Assembly: GCF_001661495.1 (NCBI RefSeq)
Contig: NZ_BDDT01000004.1
Coordinates: 277,829-341,828, forward strand
Direction: 5' to 3'
Length of the DNA: 64,000 nucleotides
From: Pseudoalteromonas prydzensis
GTDB taxonomy: Bacteria > Pseudomonadota > Gammaproteobacteria > Enterobacterales > Alteromonadaceae
Numbering within the stretch: the first letter of the stretch is position 1; each line of letters begins with the position of its first letter. Positions 1 to 9,549 of this stretch are shown here, one piece after another. The notes under the pieces were generated by a model. It ran no database searches and was not told the origin of the DNA. It saw only the letters and a list, made by a program, of their open reading frames with translations. The translations under genes and the position numbers were made by a program.

Positions 1-107
1 TCATTATTTTGAATCAAGTTTTTCATTAATCGGTGTAAAGCATTATTCGTATTACCCTATCATTATGCTAGACTAACGCCTAATTTTGGGTATAGAGAAT
101 CATCATC

Positions 108-728
108 TTGTTACACATTAAGTCCGTCACCTGCATCAAGCAAGACCGTTGTTTATTTGCGGATCTTAATTTCCGCTTGAAATCCGGTCAAATCATGCAA
201 TTAGCAGGCCCAAACGGGGCTGGTAAAACATCATTATTACGTATAATTGCGGGTTTTTCTGCGCCTGATGAAGGGCAAGTGATGTGGCAAGGTGAATCGA
301 TTGCAAAAAATTATGATGAGTTTGCCCGCGAGTTGTTGTTTATCGGTCATAAAACCGGCGTAAATAATCAACTTAGTGCAATTGAAAATCTGCGCTTTTG
401 GTTACAAATACAAGGTTACGACACAGATCAAGAACTGTACTCATTACTGGCTAAAATCGGCTTGGTTGGTCTTGAAGATGTGCCTGTACGCACTTTATCC
501 GCTGGGCAACAACGTCGTGTTGCATTGATTAGGCTATGGCTTAATGATGCGAAGTTATGGGTACTTGATGAACCTTTTACAGCGCTAGATAAAGCCGGTG
601 TTGCCTTTTTGCAGCAACGTTTTTTAACTCACCTTGAGCAAGGTGGGGCGATTTTATTAACCACCCATCAAGACTTAACTACCCACTTTGCACATTTACA
701 AACCGTGACTTTGGAGTACCGACACTGA
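108..728 (+). CDS. ccmA: Heme exporter ATP-binding protein CcmA
   Basis: ATPase of the CcmABCD ABC complex that releases heme-loaded CcmE for cytochrome c maturation at the inner membrane. The 206-residue protein has a Walker A (GPNGAGKT, about residues 34-41), an ABC signature (LSAGQQRR) and a Walker B (LWVLDEP), and it matches the usual CcmA length. The start is TTG, preceded by a weak AGAGAA ribosome site; no in-frame ATG fits better. It is the first gene of the nine-gene ccm operon, and its stop overlaps the ccmB start as TGATG. No clear promoter could be assigned in the 107 bases upstream. Confidence 0.95.
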   Translation: MLHIKSVTCIKQDRCLFADLNFRLKSGQIMQLAGPNGAGKTSLLRIIAGFSAPDEGQVMWQGESIAKNYDEFARELLFIGHKTGVNNQLSAIENLRFWLQIQGYDTDQELYSLLAKIGLVGLEDVPVRTLSAGQQRRVALIRLWLNDAKLWVLDEPFTALDKAGVAFLQQRFLTHLEQGGAILLTTHQDLTTHFAHLQTVTLEYRH

Positions 729-1414
729 TGTTACGCCAACATTCATATTGGCAGCTATTTAGTGCCGTTTGTAAAAAAGACGTACAGTTGGCCTTTCGTC
801 AGCGTGCTGAAATTGTTAATCCCATTTTGTTCTTTTTGATTGTAATCACTTTATTCCCGTTAGCGATAGGTCCAGAGCCCGGTCTACTTGCTCGAATGGC
901 ACCCGGTATTATTTGGGTCGCTGCGTTACTATCAACCATGTTAGGGTTAGATAAGCTATTTCGTGATGATTTTAATGATGGTAGTTTAGAGCAGCTAATT
1001 GCTTCGTCTTATCCATTACCGCTAACAGTGCTTGGTAAAGTAGTCGCCCACTGGTTGATTACTGGTTTGCCATTGGTATTAATGACACCGCTATTTGCAC
1101 TGTTATTAAATCTAGACAGTCAAGCATTAGTCGCAACCGTGCTTACTTTATTGTTAGGTACACCATTATTGAGTTTTATCGGCGCAATTGGCGCTGGTCT
1201 GACTGTGGGGTTACAAAAAGGGGGCATTTTAATGAGTCTATTGGTTTTACCCTTGTATATCCCAGTTCTAATTTTTGCAACCTCCGCTATTGATACCAGC
1301 ACTATGTCGCTGGATTATAGTGGTCAGCTTGCTATCCTTGGTGCGATGCTCGTCATTGCTATTATCAGCGCACCAATTGCCATATCGTCAGCATTGAAAG
1401 TGAGTGTAAGTTAA
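728..1414 (+). CDS. ccmB: Heme exporter membrane protein CcmB
   Basis: Integral membrane subunit of the CcmABCD complex, the partner of CcmA. The 228-residue protein has about six hydrophobic segments and the CcmB-type N-terminus in which a short cytoplasmic stretch (KKDVQLAFRQRAEI) precedes the first membrane helix. Its length is typical of the family (about 220). It overlaps ccmA by one base and lies one base from ccmC, so translation is probably coupled along the operon. Confidence 0.94.
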   Translation: MLRQHSYWQLFSAVCKKDVQLAFRQRAEIVNPILFFLIVITLFPLAIGPEPGLLARMAPGIIWVAALLSTMLGLDKLFRDDFNDGSLEQLIASSYPLPLTVLGKVVAHWLITGLPLVLMTPLFALLLNLDSQALVATVLTLLLGTPLLSFIGAIGAGLTVGLQKGGILMSLLVLPLYIPVLIFATSAIDTSTMSLDYSGQLAILGAMLVIAIISAPIAISSALKVSVS

Positions 1415-1415
1415 T

Positions 1416-2153
1416 ATGTGGAAGTGGTTACATCCCTACGCTAAAGCAGATCGTGCATATCAATTATGCAATACGTTACTGCCCTATTTTGCCGTGATAA
1501 CGGTTGTCTGTATGCTCGTTGGTTGGGTCTGGGGGTTAGCCTATGCGCCTGCCGACTATCAGCAAAAAGACAGTTATCGCATTATTTTCATTCATGTTCC
1601 TTCAGCTATTTTGTCGATGGGGGCTTATTCATCCATGGCTATTGCGGCAGTGATCGCTTTAGTATGGCAATTACGTAATGCAGAGTTAGCTGTGATTGCA
1701 ATTGCTCCAGTTGGTGCGTGTGTGACGGCTATTGCACTAATTACTGGCGCTGCATGGGGCAAACCTATGTGGGGTGCATGGTGGGTATGGGATGCTCGGC
1801 TTACCTCTGAGCTCATTCTATTATTTTTATACTTAGGAGTGTTGTCTTTATATCACGCCTTTGAAGATAAAAAAGCAGCGGGTCGTGCTGCATCTATTTT
1901 GGCGATTGTCGGGGTGATTAACCTGCCAATTATCCATTTTTCGGTTGAGTGGTGGAACACTTTGCATCAAGGTGCCACTATCACTAAATTTGACACGAAA
2001 GCCATTGATTCCAGCATGTTTTGGCCATTAATGGTAAATATAGTCGCCTTCGCTGGTTTCGTTGGCACGGTGACTTTGATGCGTCTTAAAAATGAAATTT
2101 TACAACGTGAGAAGCACCGCCCTTGGGTGCGTCAGTTGTTAAATAGGGGCTAG
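1416..2153 (+). CDS. ccmC: Heme exporter protein CcmC
   Basis: Heme-handling membrane protein that loads heme onto the chaperone CcmE. The 245-residue protein has about six membrane helices and the tryptophan-rich WWD-type motif (WGAWWVWDARLTSE, about residues 115-128) that binds heme at the periplasmic face. Conserved histidines flank it (FIHVPSA before the motif, TLHQGA after it). The start is ATG, one base after ccmB. Together with ccmA, B, D and E it forms the heme-delivery half of the system. Confidence 0.95.
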   Translation: MWKWLHPYAKADRAYQLCNTLLPYFAVITVVCMLVGWVWGLAYAPADYQQKDSYRIIFIHVPSAILSMGAYSSMAIAAVIALVWQLRNAELAVIAIAPVGACVTAIALITGAAWGKPMWGAWWVWDARLTSELILLFLYLGVLSLYHAFEDKKAAGRAASILAIVGVINLPIIHFSVEWWNTLHQGATITKFDTKAIDSSMFWPLMVNIVAFAGFVGTVTLMRLKNEILQREKHRPWVRQLLNRG

Positions 2154-2155
2154 TT

Positions 2156-2359
2156 ATGCAGTTTGATTCTTTTTCTGATTTTATTGCCATGGGCGGTTAC
2201 GGTTTTTATGTATGGCTCTCTTTTGGCACATGTGCACTGATTTTATTAGGTATTTTAGTTAGTTCTTTAAATGATACCAAGCGCATTATGGCTTCTGTAC
2301 AGCAACAAGCTGATCGAGAAGCACGTATTCAGCAGGCTAAACAGGAGCAACAACTATGA
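2156..2359 (+). CDS. ccmD: Heme exporter protein CcmD
   Basis: Small single-span membrane protein needed to release holo-CcmE from CcmABC. The 67-residue protein has the CcmD pattern: an N-terminal [16 protein letters not shown] stretch, one membrane helix (about residues 18-38), then a basic and glutamine-rich cytoplasmic tail. It sits in its normal place between ccmC and ccmE and overlaps ccmE by four bases (ATGA). Confidence 0.92.
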   Translation: MQFDSFSDFIAMGGYGFYVWLSFGTCALILLGILVSSLNDTKRIMASVQQQADREARIQQAKQEQQL

Positions 2360-2835
2360 ATCCAAGACGCAAAAAACGTCTGTTAGCTGTAACAGCCATT
2401 GTATTTGGTGTTGGGGCGACAATTGGGTTAGTGCTGTATGCGCTACAAGAGAACATTAATTTATTTTATACCCCGAGTGAATTAGTCGAAGGTAAAGGTC
2501 CAAATAAAGAAAAACCGCATATTGGTCAAAAACTGCGTATTGGTGGCATGGTGGTGCCGGGCTCTGTGATCAGAGATGAATCGAGCTTACAAGTGAGCTT
2601 TAAGTTAATTGATACGGGCCCTTTAGTGACAATTAAATACCAAGGTATTTTGCCTGATTTATTTCGTGAGGGACAAGGGATTGTGGCGCAAGGTGTGTTG
2701 GTTGAAGCGAATGTCATAGAAGCGTTTGAAGTGTTGGCTAAGCATGATGAAGAATACATGCCAGCTGAAGTTGCTGAAGCGGTAAAAGGGATCAAGCATG
2801 AGAAACCTAAATATAACTTAGAAAGTGGCAATTAA
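2356..2835 (+). CDS. ccmE: Periplasmic heme chaperone CcmE
   Basis: Binds heme covalently and hands it to the CcmF/H ligation complex. The 159-residue protein has an N-terminal membrane anchor (about residues 9-30), an OB-fold domain and the heme-binding histidine H130 in the [10 protein letters not shown] motif. All expected family features are present. The start overlaps the ccmD stop as ATGA. Confidence 0.96.
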   Translation: MNPRRKKRLLAVTAIVFGVGATIGLVLYALQENINLFYTPSELVEGKGPNKEKPHIGQKLRIGGMVVPGSVIRDESSLQVSFKLIDTGPLVTIKYQGILPDLFREGQGIVAQGVLVEANVIEAFEVLAKHDEEYMPAEVAEAVKGIKHEKPKYNLESGN

Positions 2836-2836
2836 G

Positions 2837-4804
2837 ATGATCCCAGAACTCGGTTATTTTTCCCTAACACTTGCCATGGTGCTAAGTGTTTTATTATGTA
2901 TTTTTCCTCTATGGGGCGCACATACTGGTAATTTACGACTAATGCGCGCAGCGCCGTCATTAGCTGTTGGCCAGTTTATATTTGTGCTGTTGTCATTCGC
3001 AGCCCTGATTTACGCAAGTTTAACGGATGATTTTACTGTCGCATACGTGGCGTATCATTCAAGTAGTACTTTACCTTGGTATTATAAAATCACTTCAACT
3101 TGGGGCGGTCATGAAGGCGCTATTTTGTTGTGGTTAGTGATGCAAGCAGGTTGGACTGCAGTCGTTGCTGTGCGTTCTAATTCATTGCCTTGGATATTAA
3201 GAGCACGGGTATTAGGAGTGTTAGGCTTTTTAGGGGTTGGCTTTATGCTTTATACCCTATGGATGTCGAACCCATTTGAATCATTGCTGCCGTATTTTCC
3301 TGTTGAAGGCCGTGATCTTAATCCGTTATTGCAAGATCCAGGTATGATCATCCACCCACCTTTGCTGTATATGGGCTACGTGGGACTATCTGTGTCATTC
3401 TCATTTGCTATTGCAGCGTTATTAACAGGTAAACTAGATAATACCTGGGCTAAATGGTCACGTCCGTGGACTATGACGGCATGGGGCTTTTTAACTTTAG
3501 GTATAACTATCGGTAGTTGGTGGGCTTATTCTGAGCTTGGCTGGGGCGGTTGGTGGTTCTGGGATCCAGTTGAAAACGCATCACTCATGCCATGGCTCGT
3601 GGCAACGGCATTATTACACTCATTGTCGGTAACTGAAAAACGCGGCGTGTTTAAATCTTGGACTGTGCTACTTGCTATCGCGGCGTTTTCATTAAGCTTG
3701 CTGGGCACCTTTATTGTGCGCTCTGGCATTATTGTGTCGGTACATGCTTTTGCAACAGACCCTGATCGTGGGTTATTTATCTTGGCATTTTTAGCTATCG
3801 TCGTCGGTGGCGCATTAACTCTATACGCTTTTAGAGTGTCGCAAGTGCGCAGTGAAGGACGCTATAAGCTGGTATCACGTGAAGTGGCATTATGGCTTAA
3901 TAATATATTTTTAGTGGTGGCTACATTTATAGTGTTACTAGGTACTCTATTACCTATGGTGCATAAAGAAATGGGCTTAGGCAGTATCTCTATTGGCGAA
4001 CCGTTTTTTAATAAAATGTTTGCCATTCTTTTGGTACCATTTGCCATTTTAATGGGTATTGGACCCTTACTACGTTGGAAGCAAAATAAGTGGTCTTTCT
4101 TGCAAAATAAATTACTTATTGCTGCGCTAATCAGTATTGTTATCACAGCTGCTTGGCTGTATTCAAGCTATGCCGTTGTTGCACCTTTAACGTTATTGGC
4201 AACCACACTGGCGGTTTGGATTGTGATGACAACCGCTGTTGACCTATACGTAAAAGCAACCGTGCAAACTAATTTTAGCCAAGGTCTGAAACGTTTAGGG
4301 CTGAGCTATTGGGCAATGGTGTTAGGGCACGTTGGTATCGCCTTTGTTATTGCGGGCGTTACGTTAACCTCGGCATACTCTGTTGAGCGTGATGTCTCAA
4401 TGAAACCGGGTGAGATCGTGCAGTTAAATCAATATCAGTATCGTTTTGAGGGTGTTAACAACATACGTGGGGCTAACTACAGCGGCCATGCGGGAGAAGT
4501 TAGCGTACTTAAAAATGAAAAACTAGTCACCGTATTACATGCTGAAAAGCGTCGTTATGATATTGGTATGCAATTTATGACTGAAGCGGCAATTGATGCC
4601 GGTTTCACTCGCGATTTATATTTGGCGCTAGGTGAGCAGTTAAGTAACGGTGGCTGGTCACTGCGAATTTACCATAAGCCCTATGTACGTTGGATGTGGA
4701 TTGGTGGTGTGTTGATTTCACTCGCTGGCTTTATGATTTTGGGTGATAGACGCTATCGCACCAGCAAAAAGAAGTCTGATAAATCAAAGGGGCAGTTAGT
4801 ATGA
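2837..4804 (+). CDS. ccmF: Cytochrome c-type biogenesis protein CcmF
   Basis: Core of the heme ligase that attaches heme to the CxxCH sites of apocytochromes c. The protein has about 655 residues, many membrane helices and the WWD motif (WGGWWFWDPVENASLMPW). A GTG at 2825 would also open this frame, but the ATG at 2837, one base after the ccmE stop, gives the usual MIPELG N-terminus and is preferred. The end overlaps the next gene as ATGA. Confidence 0.96.
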   Translation: MIPELGYFSLTLAMVLSVLLCIFPLWGAHTGNLRLMRAAPSLAVGQFIFVLLSFAALIYASLTDDFTVAYVAYHSSSTLPWYYKITSTWGGHEGAILLWLVMQAGWTAVVAVRSNSLPWILRARVLGVLGFLGVGFMLYTLWMSNPFESLLPYFPVEGRDLNPLLQDPGMIIHPPLLYMGYVGLSVSFSFAIAALLTGKLDNTWAKWSRPWTMTAWGFLTLGITIGSWWAYSELGWGGWWFWDPVENASLMPWLVATALLHSLSVTEKRGVFKSWTVLLAIAAFSLSLLGTFIVRSGIIVSVHAFATDPDRGLFILAFLAIVVGGALTLYAFRVSQVRSEGRYKLVSREVALWLNNIFLVVATFIVLLGTLLPMVHKEMGLGSISIGEPFFNKMFAILLVPFAILMGIGPLLRWKQNKWSFLQNKLLIAALISIVITAAWLYSSYAVVAPLTLLATTLAVWIVMTTAVDLYVKATVQTNFSQGLKRLGLSYWAMVLGHVGIAFVIAGVTLTSAYSVERDVSMKPGEIVQLNQYQYRFEGVNNIRGANYSGHAGEVSVLKNEKLVTVLHAEKRRYDIGMQFMTEAAIDAGFTRDLYLALGEQLSNGGWSLRIYHKPYVRWMWIGGVLISLAGFMILGDRRYRTSKKKSDKSKGQLV

Positions 4805-5373
4805 ATCGCAAATTATTAGCGCTGCTCCCCCTGCTGGCATTTGCTTTAGTGTGTGTGTTTTTATTCCAAGGCTTGTTTTCTAATCCACGAGAAATTCAAA
4901 CTGGTCGTTTAGGTCAGCCGATGCCGACCTTCGATTTACCTGATTTAATGCACGACTCAACGCGTTGGCAGGATAGCCAATTAAAAGGCGATGTTTACCT
5001 ACTAAATGTATGGGGTACTTGGTGTCCTACTTGTTTAGCTGAATTAGATTATTTAACCCAACTGCGAGAGCAAGGCGTTAAAATTATCGGGCTTTACTAT
5101 GTACAAAGTTATGACGCTGATTTTGACGGTGAATTTGATTTGCCGGCGCTGCGTGAAGAAGTTAAATCAATGCTAAGTCGTGCAGGTGATCCGTATCAGT
5201 TTAATATTCTTGATTTACACCGTACTTTATCCCTTGACTTAGGTGTGTCGGGTGCGCCGGAGACTTTTTTAGTGGACAGTAAAGGCACTATTTTATTGCA
5301 TCATACCGGTGATATAAACCCGCGAGTTTGGCGTGCTAAATTTGCGCCCTTAATGCAGGAGTTACAGCCATGA
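4801..5373 (+). CDS. dsbE: Thiol:disulfide interchange protein DsbE/CcmG
   Basis: Membrane-anchored periplasmic thioredoxin-like protein that reduces the apocytochrome c or CcmH disulfide before heme ligation. The 190-residue protein has an N-terminal anchor (about residues 5-25) and the CcmG active site WGTWCPTC (C75 and C78), followed by the cis-proline region GAPETFLVD. It overlaps ccmF and ccmH by four bases each, consistent with tight translational coupling. Confidence 0.95.
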   Translation: MNRKLLALLPLLAFALVCVFLFQGLFSNPREIQTGRLGQPMPTFDLPDLMHDSTRWQDSQLKGDVYLLNVWGTWCPTCLAELDYLTQLREQGVKIIGLYYVQSYDADFDGEFDLPALREEVKSMLSRAGDPYQFNILDLHRTLSLDLGVSGAPETFLVDSKGTILLHHTGDINPRVWRAKFAPLMQELQP

Positions 5374-5831
5374 AATATTGTTTAGTTGTATTGTTCATGT
5401 TTATCAGTGGCGCTGCTATGGCTGAGCAAGACCGTTATCAGTTTGATAATAATCAACAAGCACAGCGTTTTTCAGAGTTGACCAAAGAATTACGTTGCCC
5501 TAAATGTCAAAATCAAAATATTGCTGATTCTGATGCTGTGGTTGCTAAAGATCTCCGTGAAAAAGTACTGGCTTTAGTGAAAGAGGGCAAATCGAAAGAC
5601 GATGTTATTGAATATATGATTGACCGTTATGGTTACTTTGTTCATTACGATCCGCCGGTTACGCCAGCAACACTAGTGCTGTGGGTATTACCTGTGTTGA
5701 TTGTGATATTTGGCTTTGGTTTTATTATTTTTCGCCAGCGAAAAGCGGCGGTTAAACAAACATGGAGTGAGCAAGATGAGGCGCTATTAGCCAAACTCAT
5801 TGCTCAAAATGAACGTCAGGAGCAGATTTAA
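5370..5831 (+). CDS. ccmH: Cytochrome c-type biogenesis protein CcmH
   Basis: Thiol-redox partner of CcmG and part of the heme ligation complex. The 153-residue protein has a signal peptide (cut near AMA-EQ), the diagnostic LRCPKCQNQ motif (C43 and C46) and one C-terminal membrane helix (about residues 97-118). It corresponds to only the N-terminal half of the fused E. coli CcmH; the TPR half is the next gene. Its stop codon directly abuts the ccmI start. Confidence 0.95.
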   Translation: MKYCLVVLFMFISGAAMAEQDRYQFDNNQQAQRFSELTKELRCPKCQNQNIADSDAVVAKDLREKVLALVKEGKSKDDVIEYMIDRYGYFVHYDPPVTPATLVLWVLPVLIVIFGFGFIIFRQRKAAVKQTWSEQDEALLAKLIAQNERQEQI

Positions 5832-7142
5832 ATGATACTAATGTGGGTTGCTTTTGCAGTATTAACCTTATTAGCTATGGCGTTTGTAGCTCTGCCTTTT
5901 TTGAGTAAAGAGCGCGTACAAGGCCTCACTTATAATGCTAACTCAGAGCTTATTGCTATTTTCCATCAGCGCCTTGGTGAGTTGGCGAATGATTTGGCTG
6001 AACAGCGTATCGATCAAGTTAATCATGATGAATCAGTGGTTGAACTTAAACGACGTTTACTTAATGAGTTATCACCTGAAAAGTCGCTGATGAGTAAAGG
6101 TAATAACCGTATTTTTGCATTAACAGGCTGTGCCTTTTTGGTGGCCTTTACAGTGATATTTTATACAGCGACGGGCTCTCAACAACAATTGCAGAATTGG
6201 CAAAGCGCGATGGATAATTTACCTGCCTATGGTGAGCGCGCGGTGATGCAACAAGGTGAGCCTTTAACTCAAAATGAATTACAGGCGTTTGCGTTAGGGT
6301 TACGTACTAAACTTGCTCAAAGTGGTGATGATAAAGTGGCGTGGATGTTACTTGGTCGAGTCGCTATGTCGCTAAACGAATACGATATGGCACAACAATC
6401 ATTTGATAAAGTGTTGCGCATGGATCCTGACAATCTCCCTGTATTGATTAGTTATAGCCAAGTGTTATTGCTTGAGGGTAGTGATGCTAATATGACCCGT
6501 GCCGCTGGTATGCTTTCGAAAGTACTCAAAGATGATCCGACTGACCTTGATGCAATTTCATTATTGGCGTTAATTGCCTACGAGCGACATGATTGGCTGC
6601 AAGCAAAAGCTGCTTTTGAAGTACTGTTAAATAGTATGGATAAGCAAGATTCACGGTATAGCATGATTGCTCAGAGAATTACTGAAATTGAGCAAAATAT
6701 AAGTGCTGAGAATGAGCAACAAAATAGCCAACTTACACCCGTTGCAACAGCGCAGCAGGGCAGTAATGCTAACGCCTCAAACAACCCTGCAGCACCATCA
6801 GCAATTAACGTTACTATTAAGCTTGCACCAGACTTAGTGGATAAGTTACCAGCTCAAGGTACCTTGTTTGTATTTGCAAAAGCAGCCAATGGCCCGCCAA
6901 TGCCATTGGCAGTGGTTAAATTGACAGACTATCGTTTTCCAATTGAAGTGCAACTAAGTGATAGTAATGCCATGGTTGCAGGTTTAACACTTTCAAGTGT
7001 AGAGCAAATCATTTTAACCGCGCGTATTTCAAAAGATGCCTCGGTAATGCCTGCAACGGGTGAGTTAGAAGGACGTTCTGACGTCTTAGAGCGTAGCCAA
7101 ACTCAAGCTTATGAGTTACTTATCAATGAATTAATACCTTAA
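5832..7142 (+). CDS. ccmI: Cytochrome c biogenesis protein CcmI (TPR apocytochrome chaperone)
   Basis: Binds the C-termini of apocytochromes c and presents them to CcmF/H. The 436-residue protein has two N-terminal membrane helices (about residues 2-22 and 93-113), a loop between them, TPR repeats (about residues 165-275) and a C-terminal beta-rich domain of the CcmI/CycH type after a low-complexity linker rich in Asn, Gln and Ala. It is the last ccm gene and lies 11 bases before mlaA. Confidence 0.92.
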   Translation: MILMWVAFAVLTLLAMAFVALPFLSKERVQGLTYNANSELIAIFHQRLGELANDLAEQRIDQVNHDESVVELKRRLLNELSPEKSLMSKGNNRIFALTGCAFLVAFTVIFYTATGSQQQLQNWQSAMDNLPAYGERAVMQQGEPLTQNELQAFALGLRTKLAQSGDDKVAWMLLGRVAMSLNEYDMAQQSFDKVLRMDPDNLPVLISYSQVLLLEGSDANMTRAAGMLSKVLKDDPTDLDAISLLALIAYERHDWLQAKAAFEVLLNSMDKQDSRYSMIAQRITEIEQNISAENEQQNSQLTPVATAQQGSNANASNNPAAPSAINVTIKLAPDLVDKLPAQGTLFVFAKAANGPPMPLAVVKLTDYRFPIEVQLSDSNAMVAGLTLSSVEQIILTARISKDASVMPATGELEGRSDVLERSQTQAYELLINELIP

Positions 7143-7153
7143 AAGGACCAAAG

Positions 7154-7885
7154 ATGTTAAGACAGAGCTTTGTTTTATTAGGTTTACTTGTACTTGCAGG
7201 ATGCGCGCAAGTTCCTGATGAAAAAATAGATGAGCGGGATCCATTACAATCCTTTAACCGCCCAATGTACGATTTTAATATGGATGTACTTGATGCATAT
7301 GTATTACGTCCAGTTGCTGTTGGTTATGTAGCGGTCACGCCGACACCGGTTCGTCGCAGTGTGGTCAATTTTACTGATAACATTAGTGCGCCAACCGATG
7401 TCATTAATGCTACTTTACAAGGTAAAGCTGGTAATGCAGGAATTAGTGTTGCGCGATTTTTAGTTAATTCAACGGTCGGTATTTTTGGCTTGTTTGATGT
7501 GGCTACATCACTTGGTTTAAATATTGTTGATGAAGACTTTGGCCAAACTCTGGGGGTATGGGGAATTGGCGATGGGGCTTATTTAATGCTACCAGGCATG
7601 GGCCCTTCAACAGCACGTAATCTAACCGGTGATGTGGTTGATAATTTTGTGCTACCTGAGATAGCCCTAACAACACCACAAACGGTACTCGTTTTTGCAT
7701 TGAAGGCTGTTGAGGCGCGCGCTTCATTAATTCCACAAGAAAGCTTATTAAATGAATCGCTTGATCCGTATATTTTTATGAAAGACATTTATTTTCAACG
7801 TCAACTCTATGAACTACATGACGGTAATCCACCGATTGAGGAAGAGCCTGAAGATTTCGATGAAGACTTTTTAGAAAGCCTTTAA
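7154..7885 (+). CDS. mlaA: Outer-membrane phospholipid-asymmetry lipoprotein MlaA (VacJ)
   Basis: Outer-membrane lipoprotein that removes surface-exposed phospholipids for retrograde transport by the Mla system. The 243-residue protein has a lipobox (LAGC, C17) and the VacJ core, including DPLQSFNRPMYDFN and the DEDFGQTLGVWG and LMLPGMGPSTARN segments. The acidic C-terminal tail (EEEPEDFDEDF) is common in this family. It follows ccmI closely with a good AAGGA ribosome site, so it is probably cotranscribed. A terminator follows. Confidence 0.94.
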   Translation: MLRQSFVLLGLLVLAGCAQVPDEKIDERDPLQSFNRPMYDFNMDVLDAYVLRPVAVGYVAVTPTPVRRSVVNFTDNISAPTDVINATLQGKAGNAGISVARFLVNSTVGIFGLFDVATSLGLNIVDEDFGQTLGVWGIGDGAYLMLPGMGPSTARNLTGDVVDNFVLPEIALTTPQTVLVFALKAVEARASLIPQESLLNESLDPYIFMKDIYFQRQLYELHDGNPPIEEEPEDFDEDFLESL

Positions 7886-7905
7886 TTTTCCGTACAGAAT
7901 AAACA

Positions 7906-7937
7906 AAATGCCAGCATCTAAGCTGGCATTTTTGTTA
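7906..7937. terminator. Terminator between mlaA and the EAL-HDOD gene
   Basis: A ten-base-pair stem (aaatgccagc / gctggcattt, loop atctaa) is followed by a T-rich run. The A-run on the other side lets it work for the convergent gene as well. Confidence 0.85.
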
Positions 7938-7952
7938 TTTTAAAGCGGACTA

Positions 7953-9173
7953 TTAACCCAGTACTTTCATTTGCTCATTCGCCCAATGAACGGCGTCATG
8001 GTAGGCTCCGGGCACTTTTTCAGCAGCTAAGCCTAACTCATCTTGAATTGCATTCGCGCCTTGCCAGTTAGCTTGCTCATACTGTTTTACTAAGCGTAGA
8101 TATTGCGCCAGCAAACCTTCATCATCAACTAAGGCTAACTTGATATCATTTGATAATGGCAGTTTTTTCATGACACCAGCCATATCTTCATCAAGTATGG
8201 CATCCATTAATGACATCATCCCGGTCAGAAAAGCCATCCCAGTATCTTTGAGTTTATTATGGTTAATAGCCAGCAATTCAGTAAAACGTGCTCTGGTTAA
8301 CGAAAGGCGAATTAACTCAGCCGGTTTATCACCAGCAACTTGAGCGGCAAATAATAACGATAAAAACTTTTTAATTTCCTCTGCACCTAACACAATAAGC
8401 GCTTGCTTGATGGTGCTGATCTCCGCTCTGCGTTTAAATGCTGCTGAATTACTGTATCGTAATAATTTATAAGAAAGATTTACATCTCGTTCAAATACTT
8501 CGGTAATTTTCTTTAAATTAACTTCAACAGCTGATGTCTCATACAGTAGCTCAGCTAAGGCAATTTCGGATGGTGGCAGGGTTTTGCTTTGCACCATTTC
8601 TGGTTTTGAAAAGAAAAACCCTTGAAAGTAAGCAAAACCTAGATCTAAAGCTAATTGGTATTTTTCATAGGTTTCTACTTTTTCAGCTAATAACTTTATA
8701 TGCGGATAAGGCTTAACTTCCTCAATAATGGTATGGATAGTGTCCAGTTCGCAACTGAGAAAATCTATTTTTATAATATCAATAAAGGGATAAAAGTGAC
8801 GCCACACAGGCTGATGAATATAATCATCCAATGCTAATGTGTAGCCTTTTTCTTTTAATTCTTTGACGATTGCTAATAAGCGTTTACCAGGTTGAATTGT
8901 TTCGAGTATTTCAACGACAATTTGGTCTTTACCCAGCAGTGTTGGGTAGCCTTTTTGCAATGTTTCCAGAGTAAAGTTGATATACGCTGGCTTGTTATCG
9001 GTGAGATCTTCTAAGCCAAAATTAAATTGACTGCCTTCAATCAATCGCGTGGTTGCTTCATCACCATCAATATCTGGGAATACATTATCAACGCCGTCAC
9101 GAAAGAGTAACTCATAACCTACGAGTTGTTTGTTTCGGTCTAAAATTGGTTGGCGTGCAGCATAAAAATACAT
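7953..9173 (-). CDS. EAL-like/HDOD signalling protein (YuxH/CdgJ-like, degenerate EAL)
   Basis: Two-domain signalling protein of about 406 residues. The N-terminal half (about residues 1-195) has the EAL fold, but the signature reads ELLFR instead of E-A/V-L-x-R, and other metal-binding positions also look altered, so it is probably not an active c-di-GMP phosphodiesterase. The C-terminal half (about 195-390) is an HDOD domain. Relatives such as Vibrio CdgJ affect motility and biofilm formation. A GTG five codons upstream is possible, but the ATG at 9173 gives the family-like MYFYAARQPILD start. The gene is divergent from putP. Confidence 0.82.
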   Translation of the reverse strand: MYFYAARQPILDRNKQLVGYELLFRDGVDNVFPDIDGDEATTRLIEGSQFNFGLEDLTDNKPAYINFTLETLQKGYPTLLGKDQIVVEILETIQPGKRLLAIVKELKEKGYTLALDDYIHQPVWRHFYPFIDIIKIDFLSCELDTIHTIIEEVKPYPHIKLLAEKVETYEKYQLALDLGFAYFQGFFFSKPEMVQSKTLPPSEIALAELLYETSAVEVNLKKITEVFERDVNLSYKLLRYSNSAAFKRRAEISTIKQALIVLGAEEIKKFLSLLFAAQVAGDKPAELIRLSLTRARFTELLAINHNKLKDTGMAFLTGMMSLMDAILDEDMAGVMKKLPLSNDIKLALVDDEGLLAQYLRLVKQYEQANWQGANAIQDELGLAAEKVPGAYHDAVHWANEQMKVLG

Positions 9174-9188
9174 AAACAATGGATCCAC

Positions 9189-9549
9189 ATCAGTTAAACG
9201 AGTTCTTGGGCAATATAAGGTAAAACAACATAAATAGCATTAACTATATTTGTAATATAAATACTAAAGTATTGATTATTTGAGAAATCATTGATCTAAT
9301 CCTAGGGTAATTAAGCATTAATTACCATATTCAAGTATGAAATTGTTTTCAACGCGTAAAAACAACTTTACCTCAAATAGTTGCGTGGTTACCTCAGTAA
9401 TTGGAGTTATTCACCCTTGGCATGCTATAGTCAACTTCTAGGATGGTTTTTACACCAATAATGACTTTGTATCGTATTGATTTAATACTGGTTTGTGAGT
9501 CATTATTAGGATTAAAAGCCAGATTTTAACTTCAGAATTGGAGGCGAGT
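9189..9549. promoter_or_regulatory. Divergent intergenic region upstream of putP
   Basis: About 360 bases without a gene. It holds a perfect 9+9 inverted repeat with a 3-base spacer at 9306-9326 (ggtaattaa / ttaattacc), which could be an operator. An extended -10-like TGCTATAGT at 9423-9431 has a weak -35-like TTGGAG 19 bases upstream and may be the putP promoter. GGAGG at 9540-9544 is the putP ribosome site. Both promoter calls are by eye only. Confidence 0.4.
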
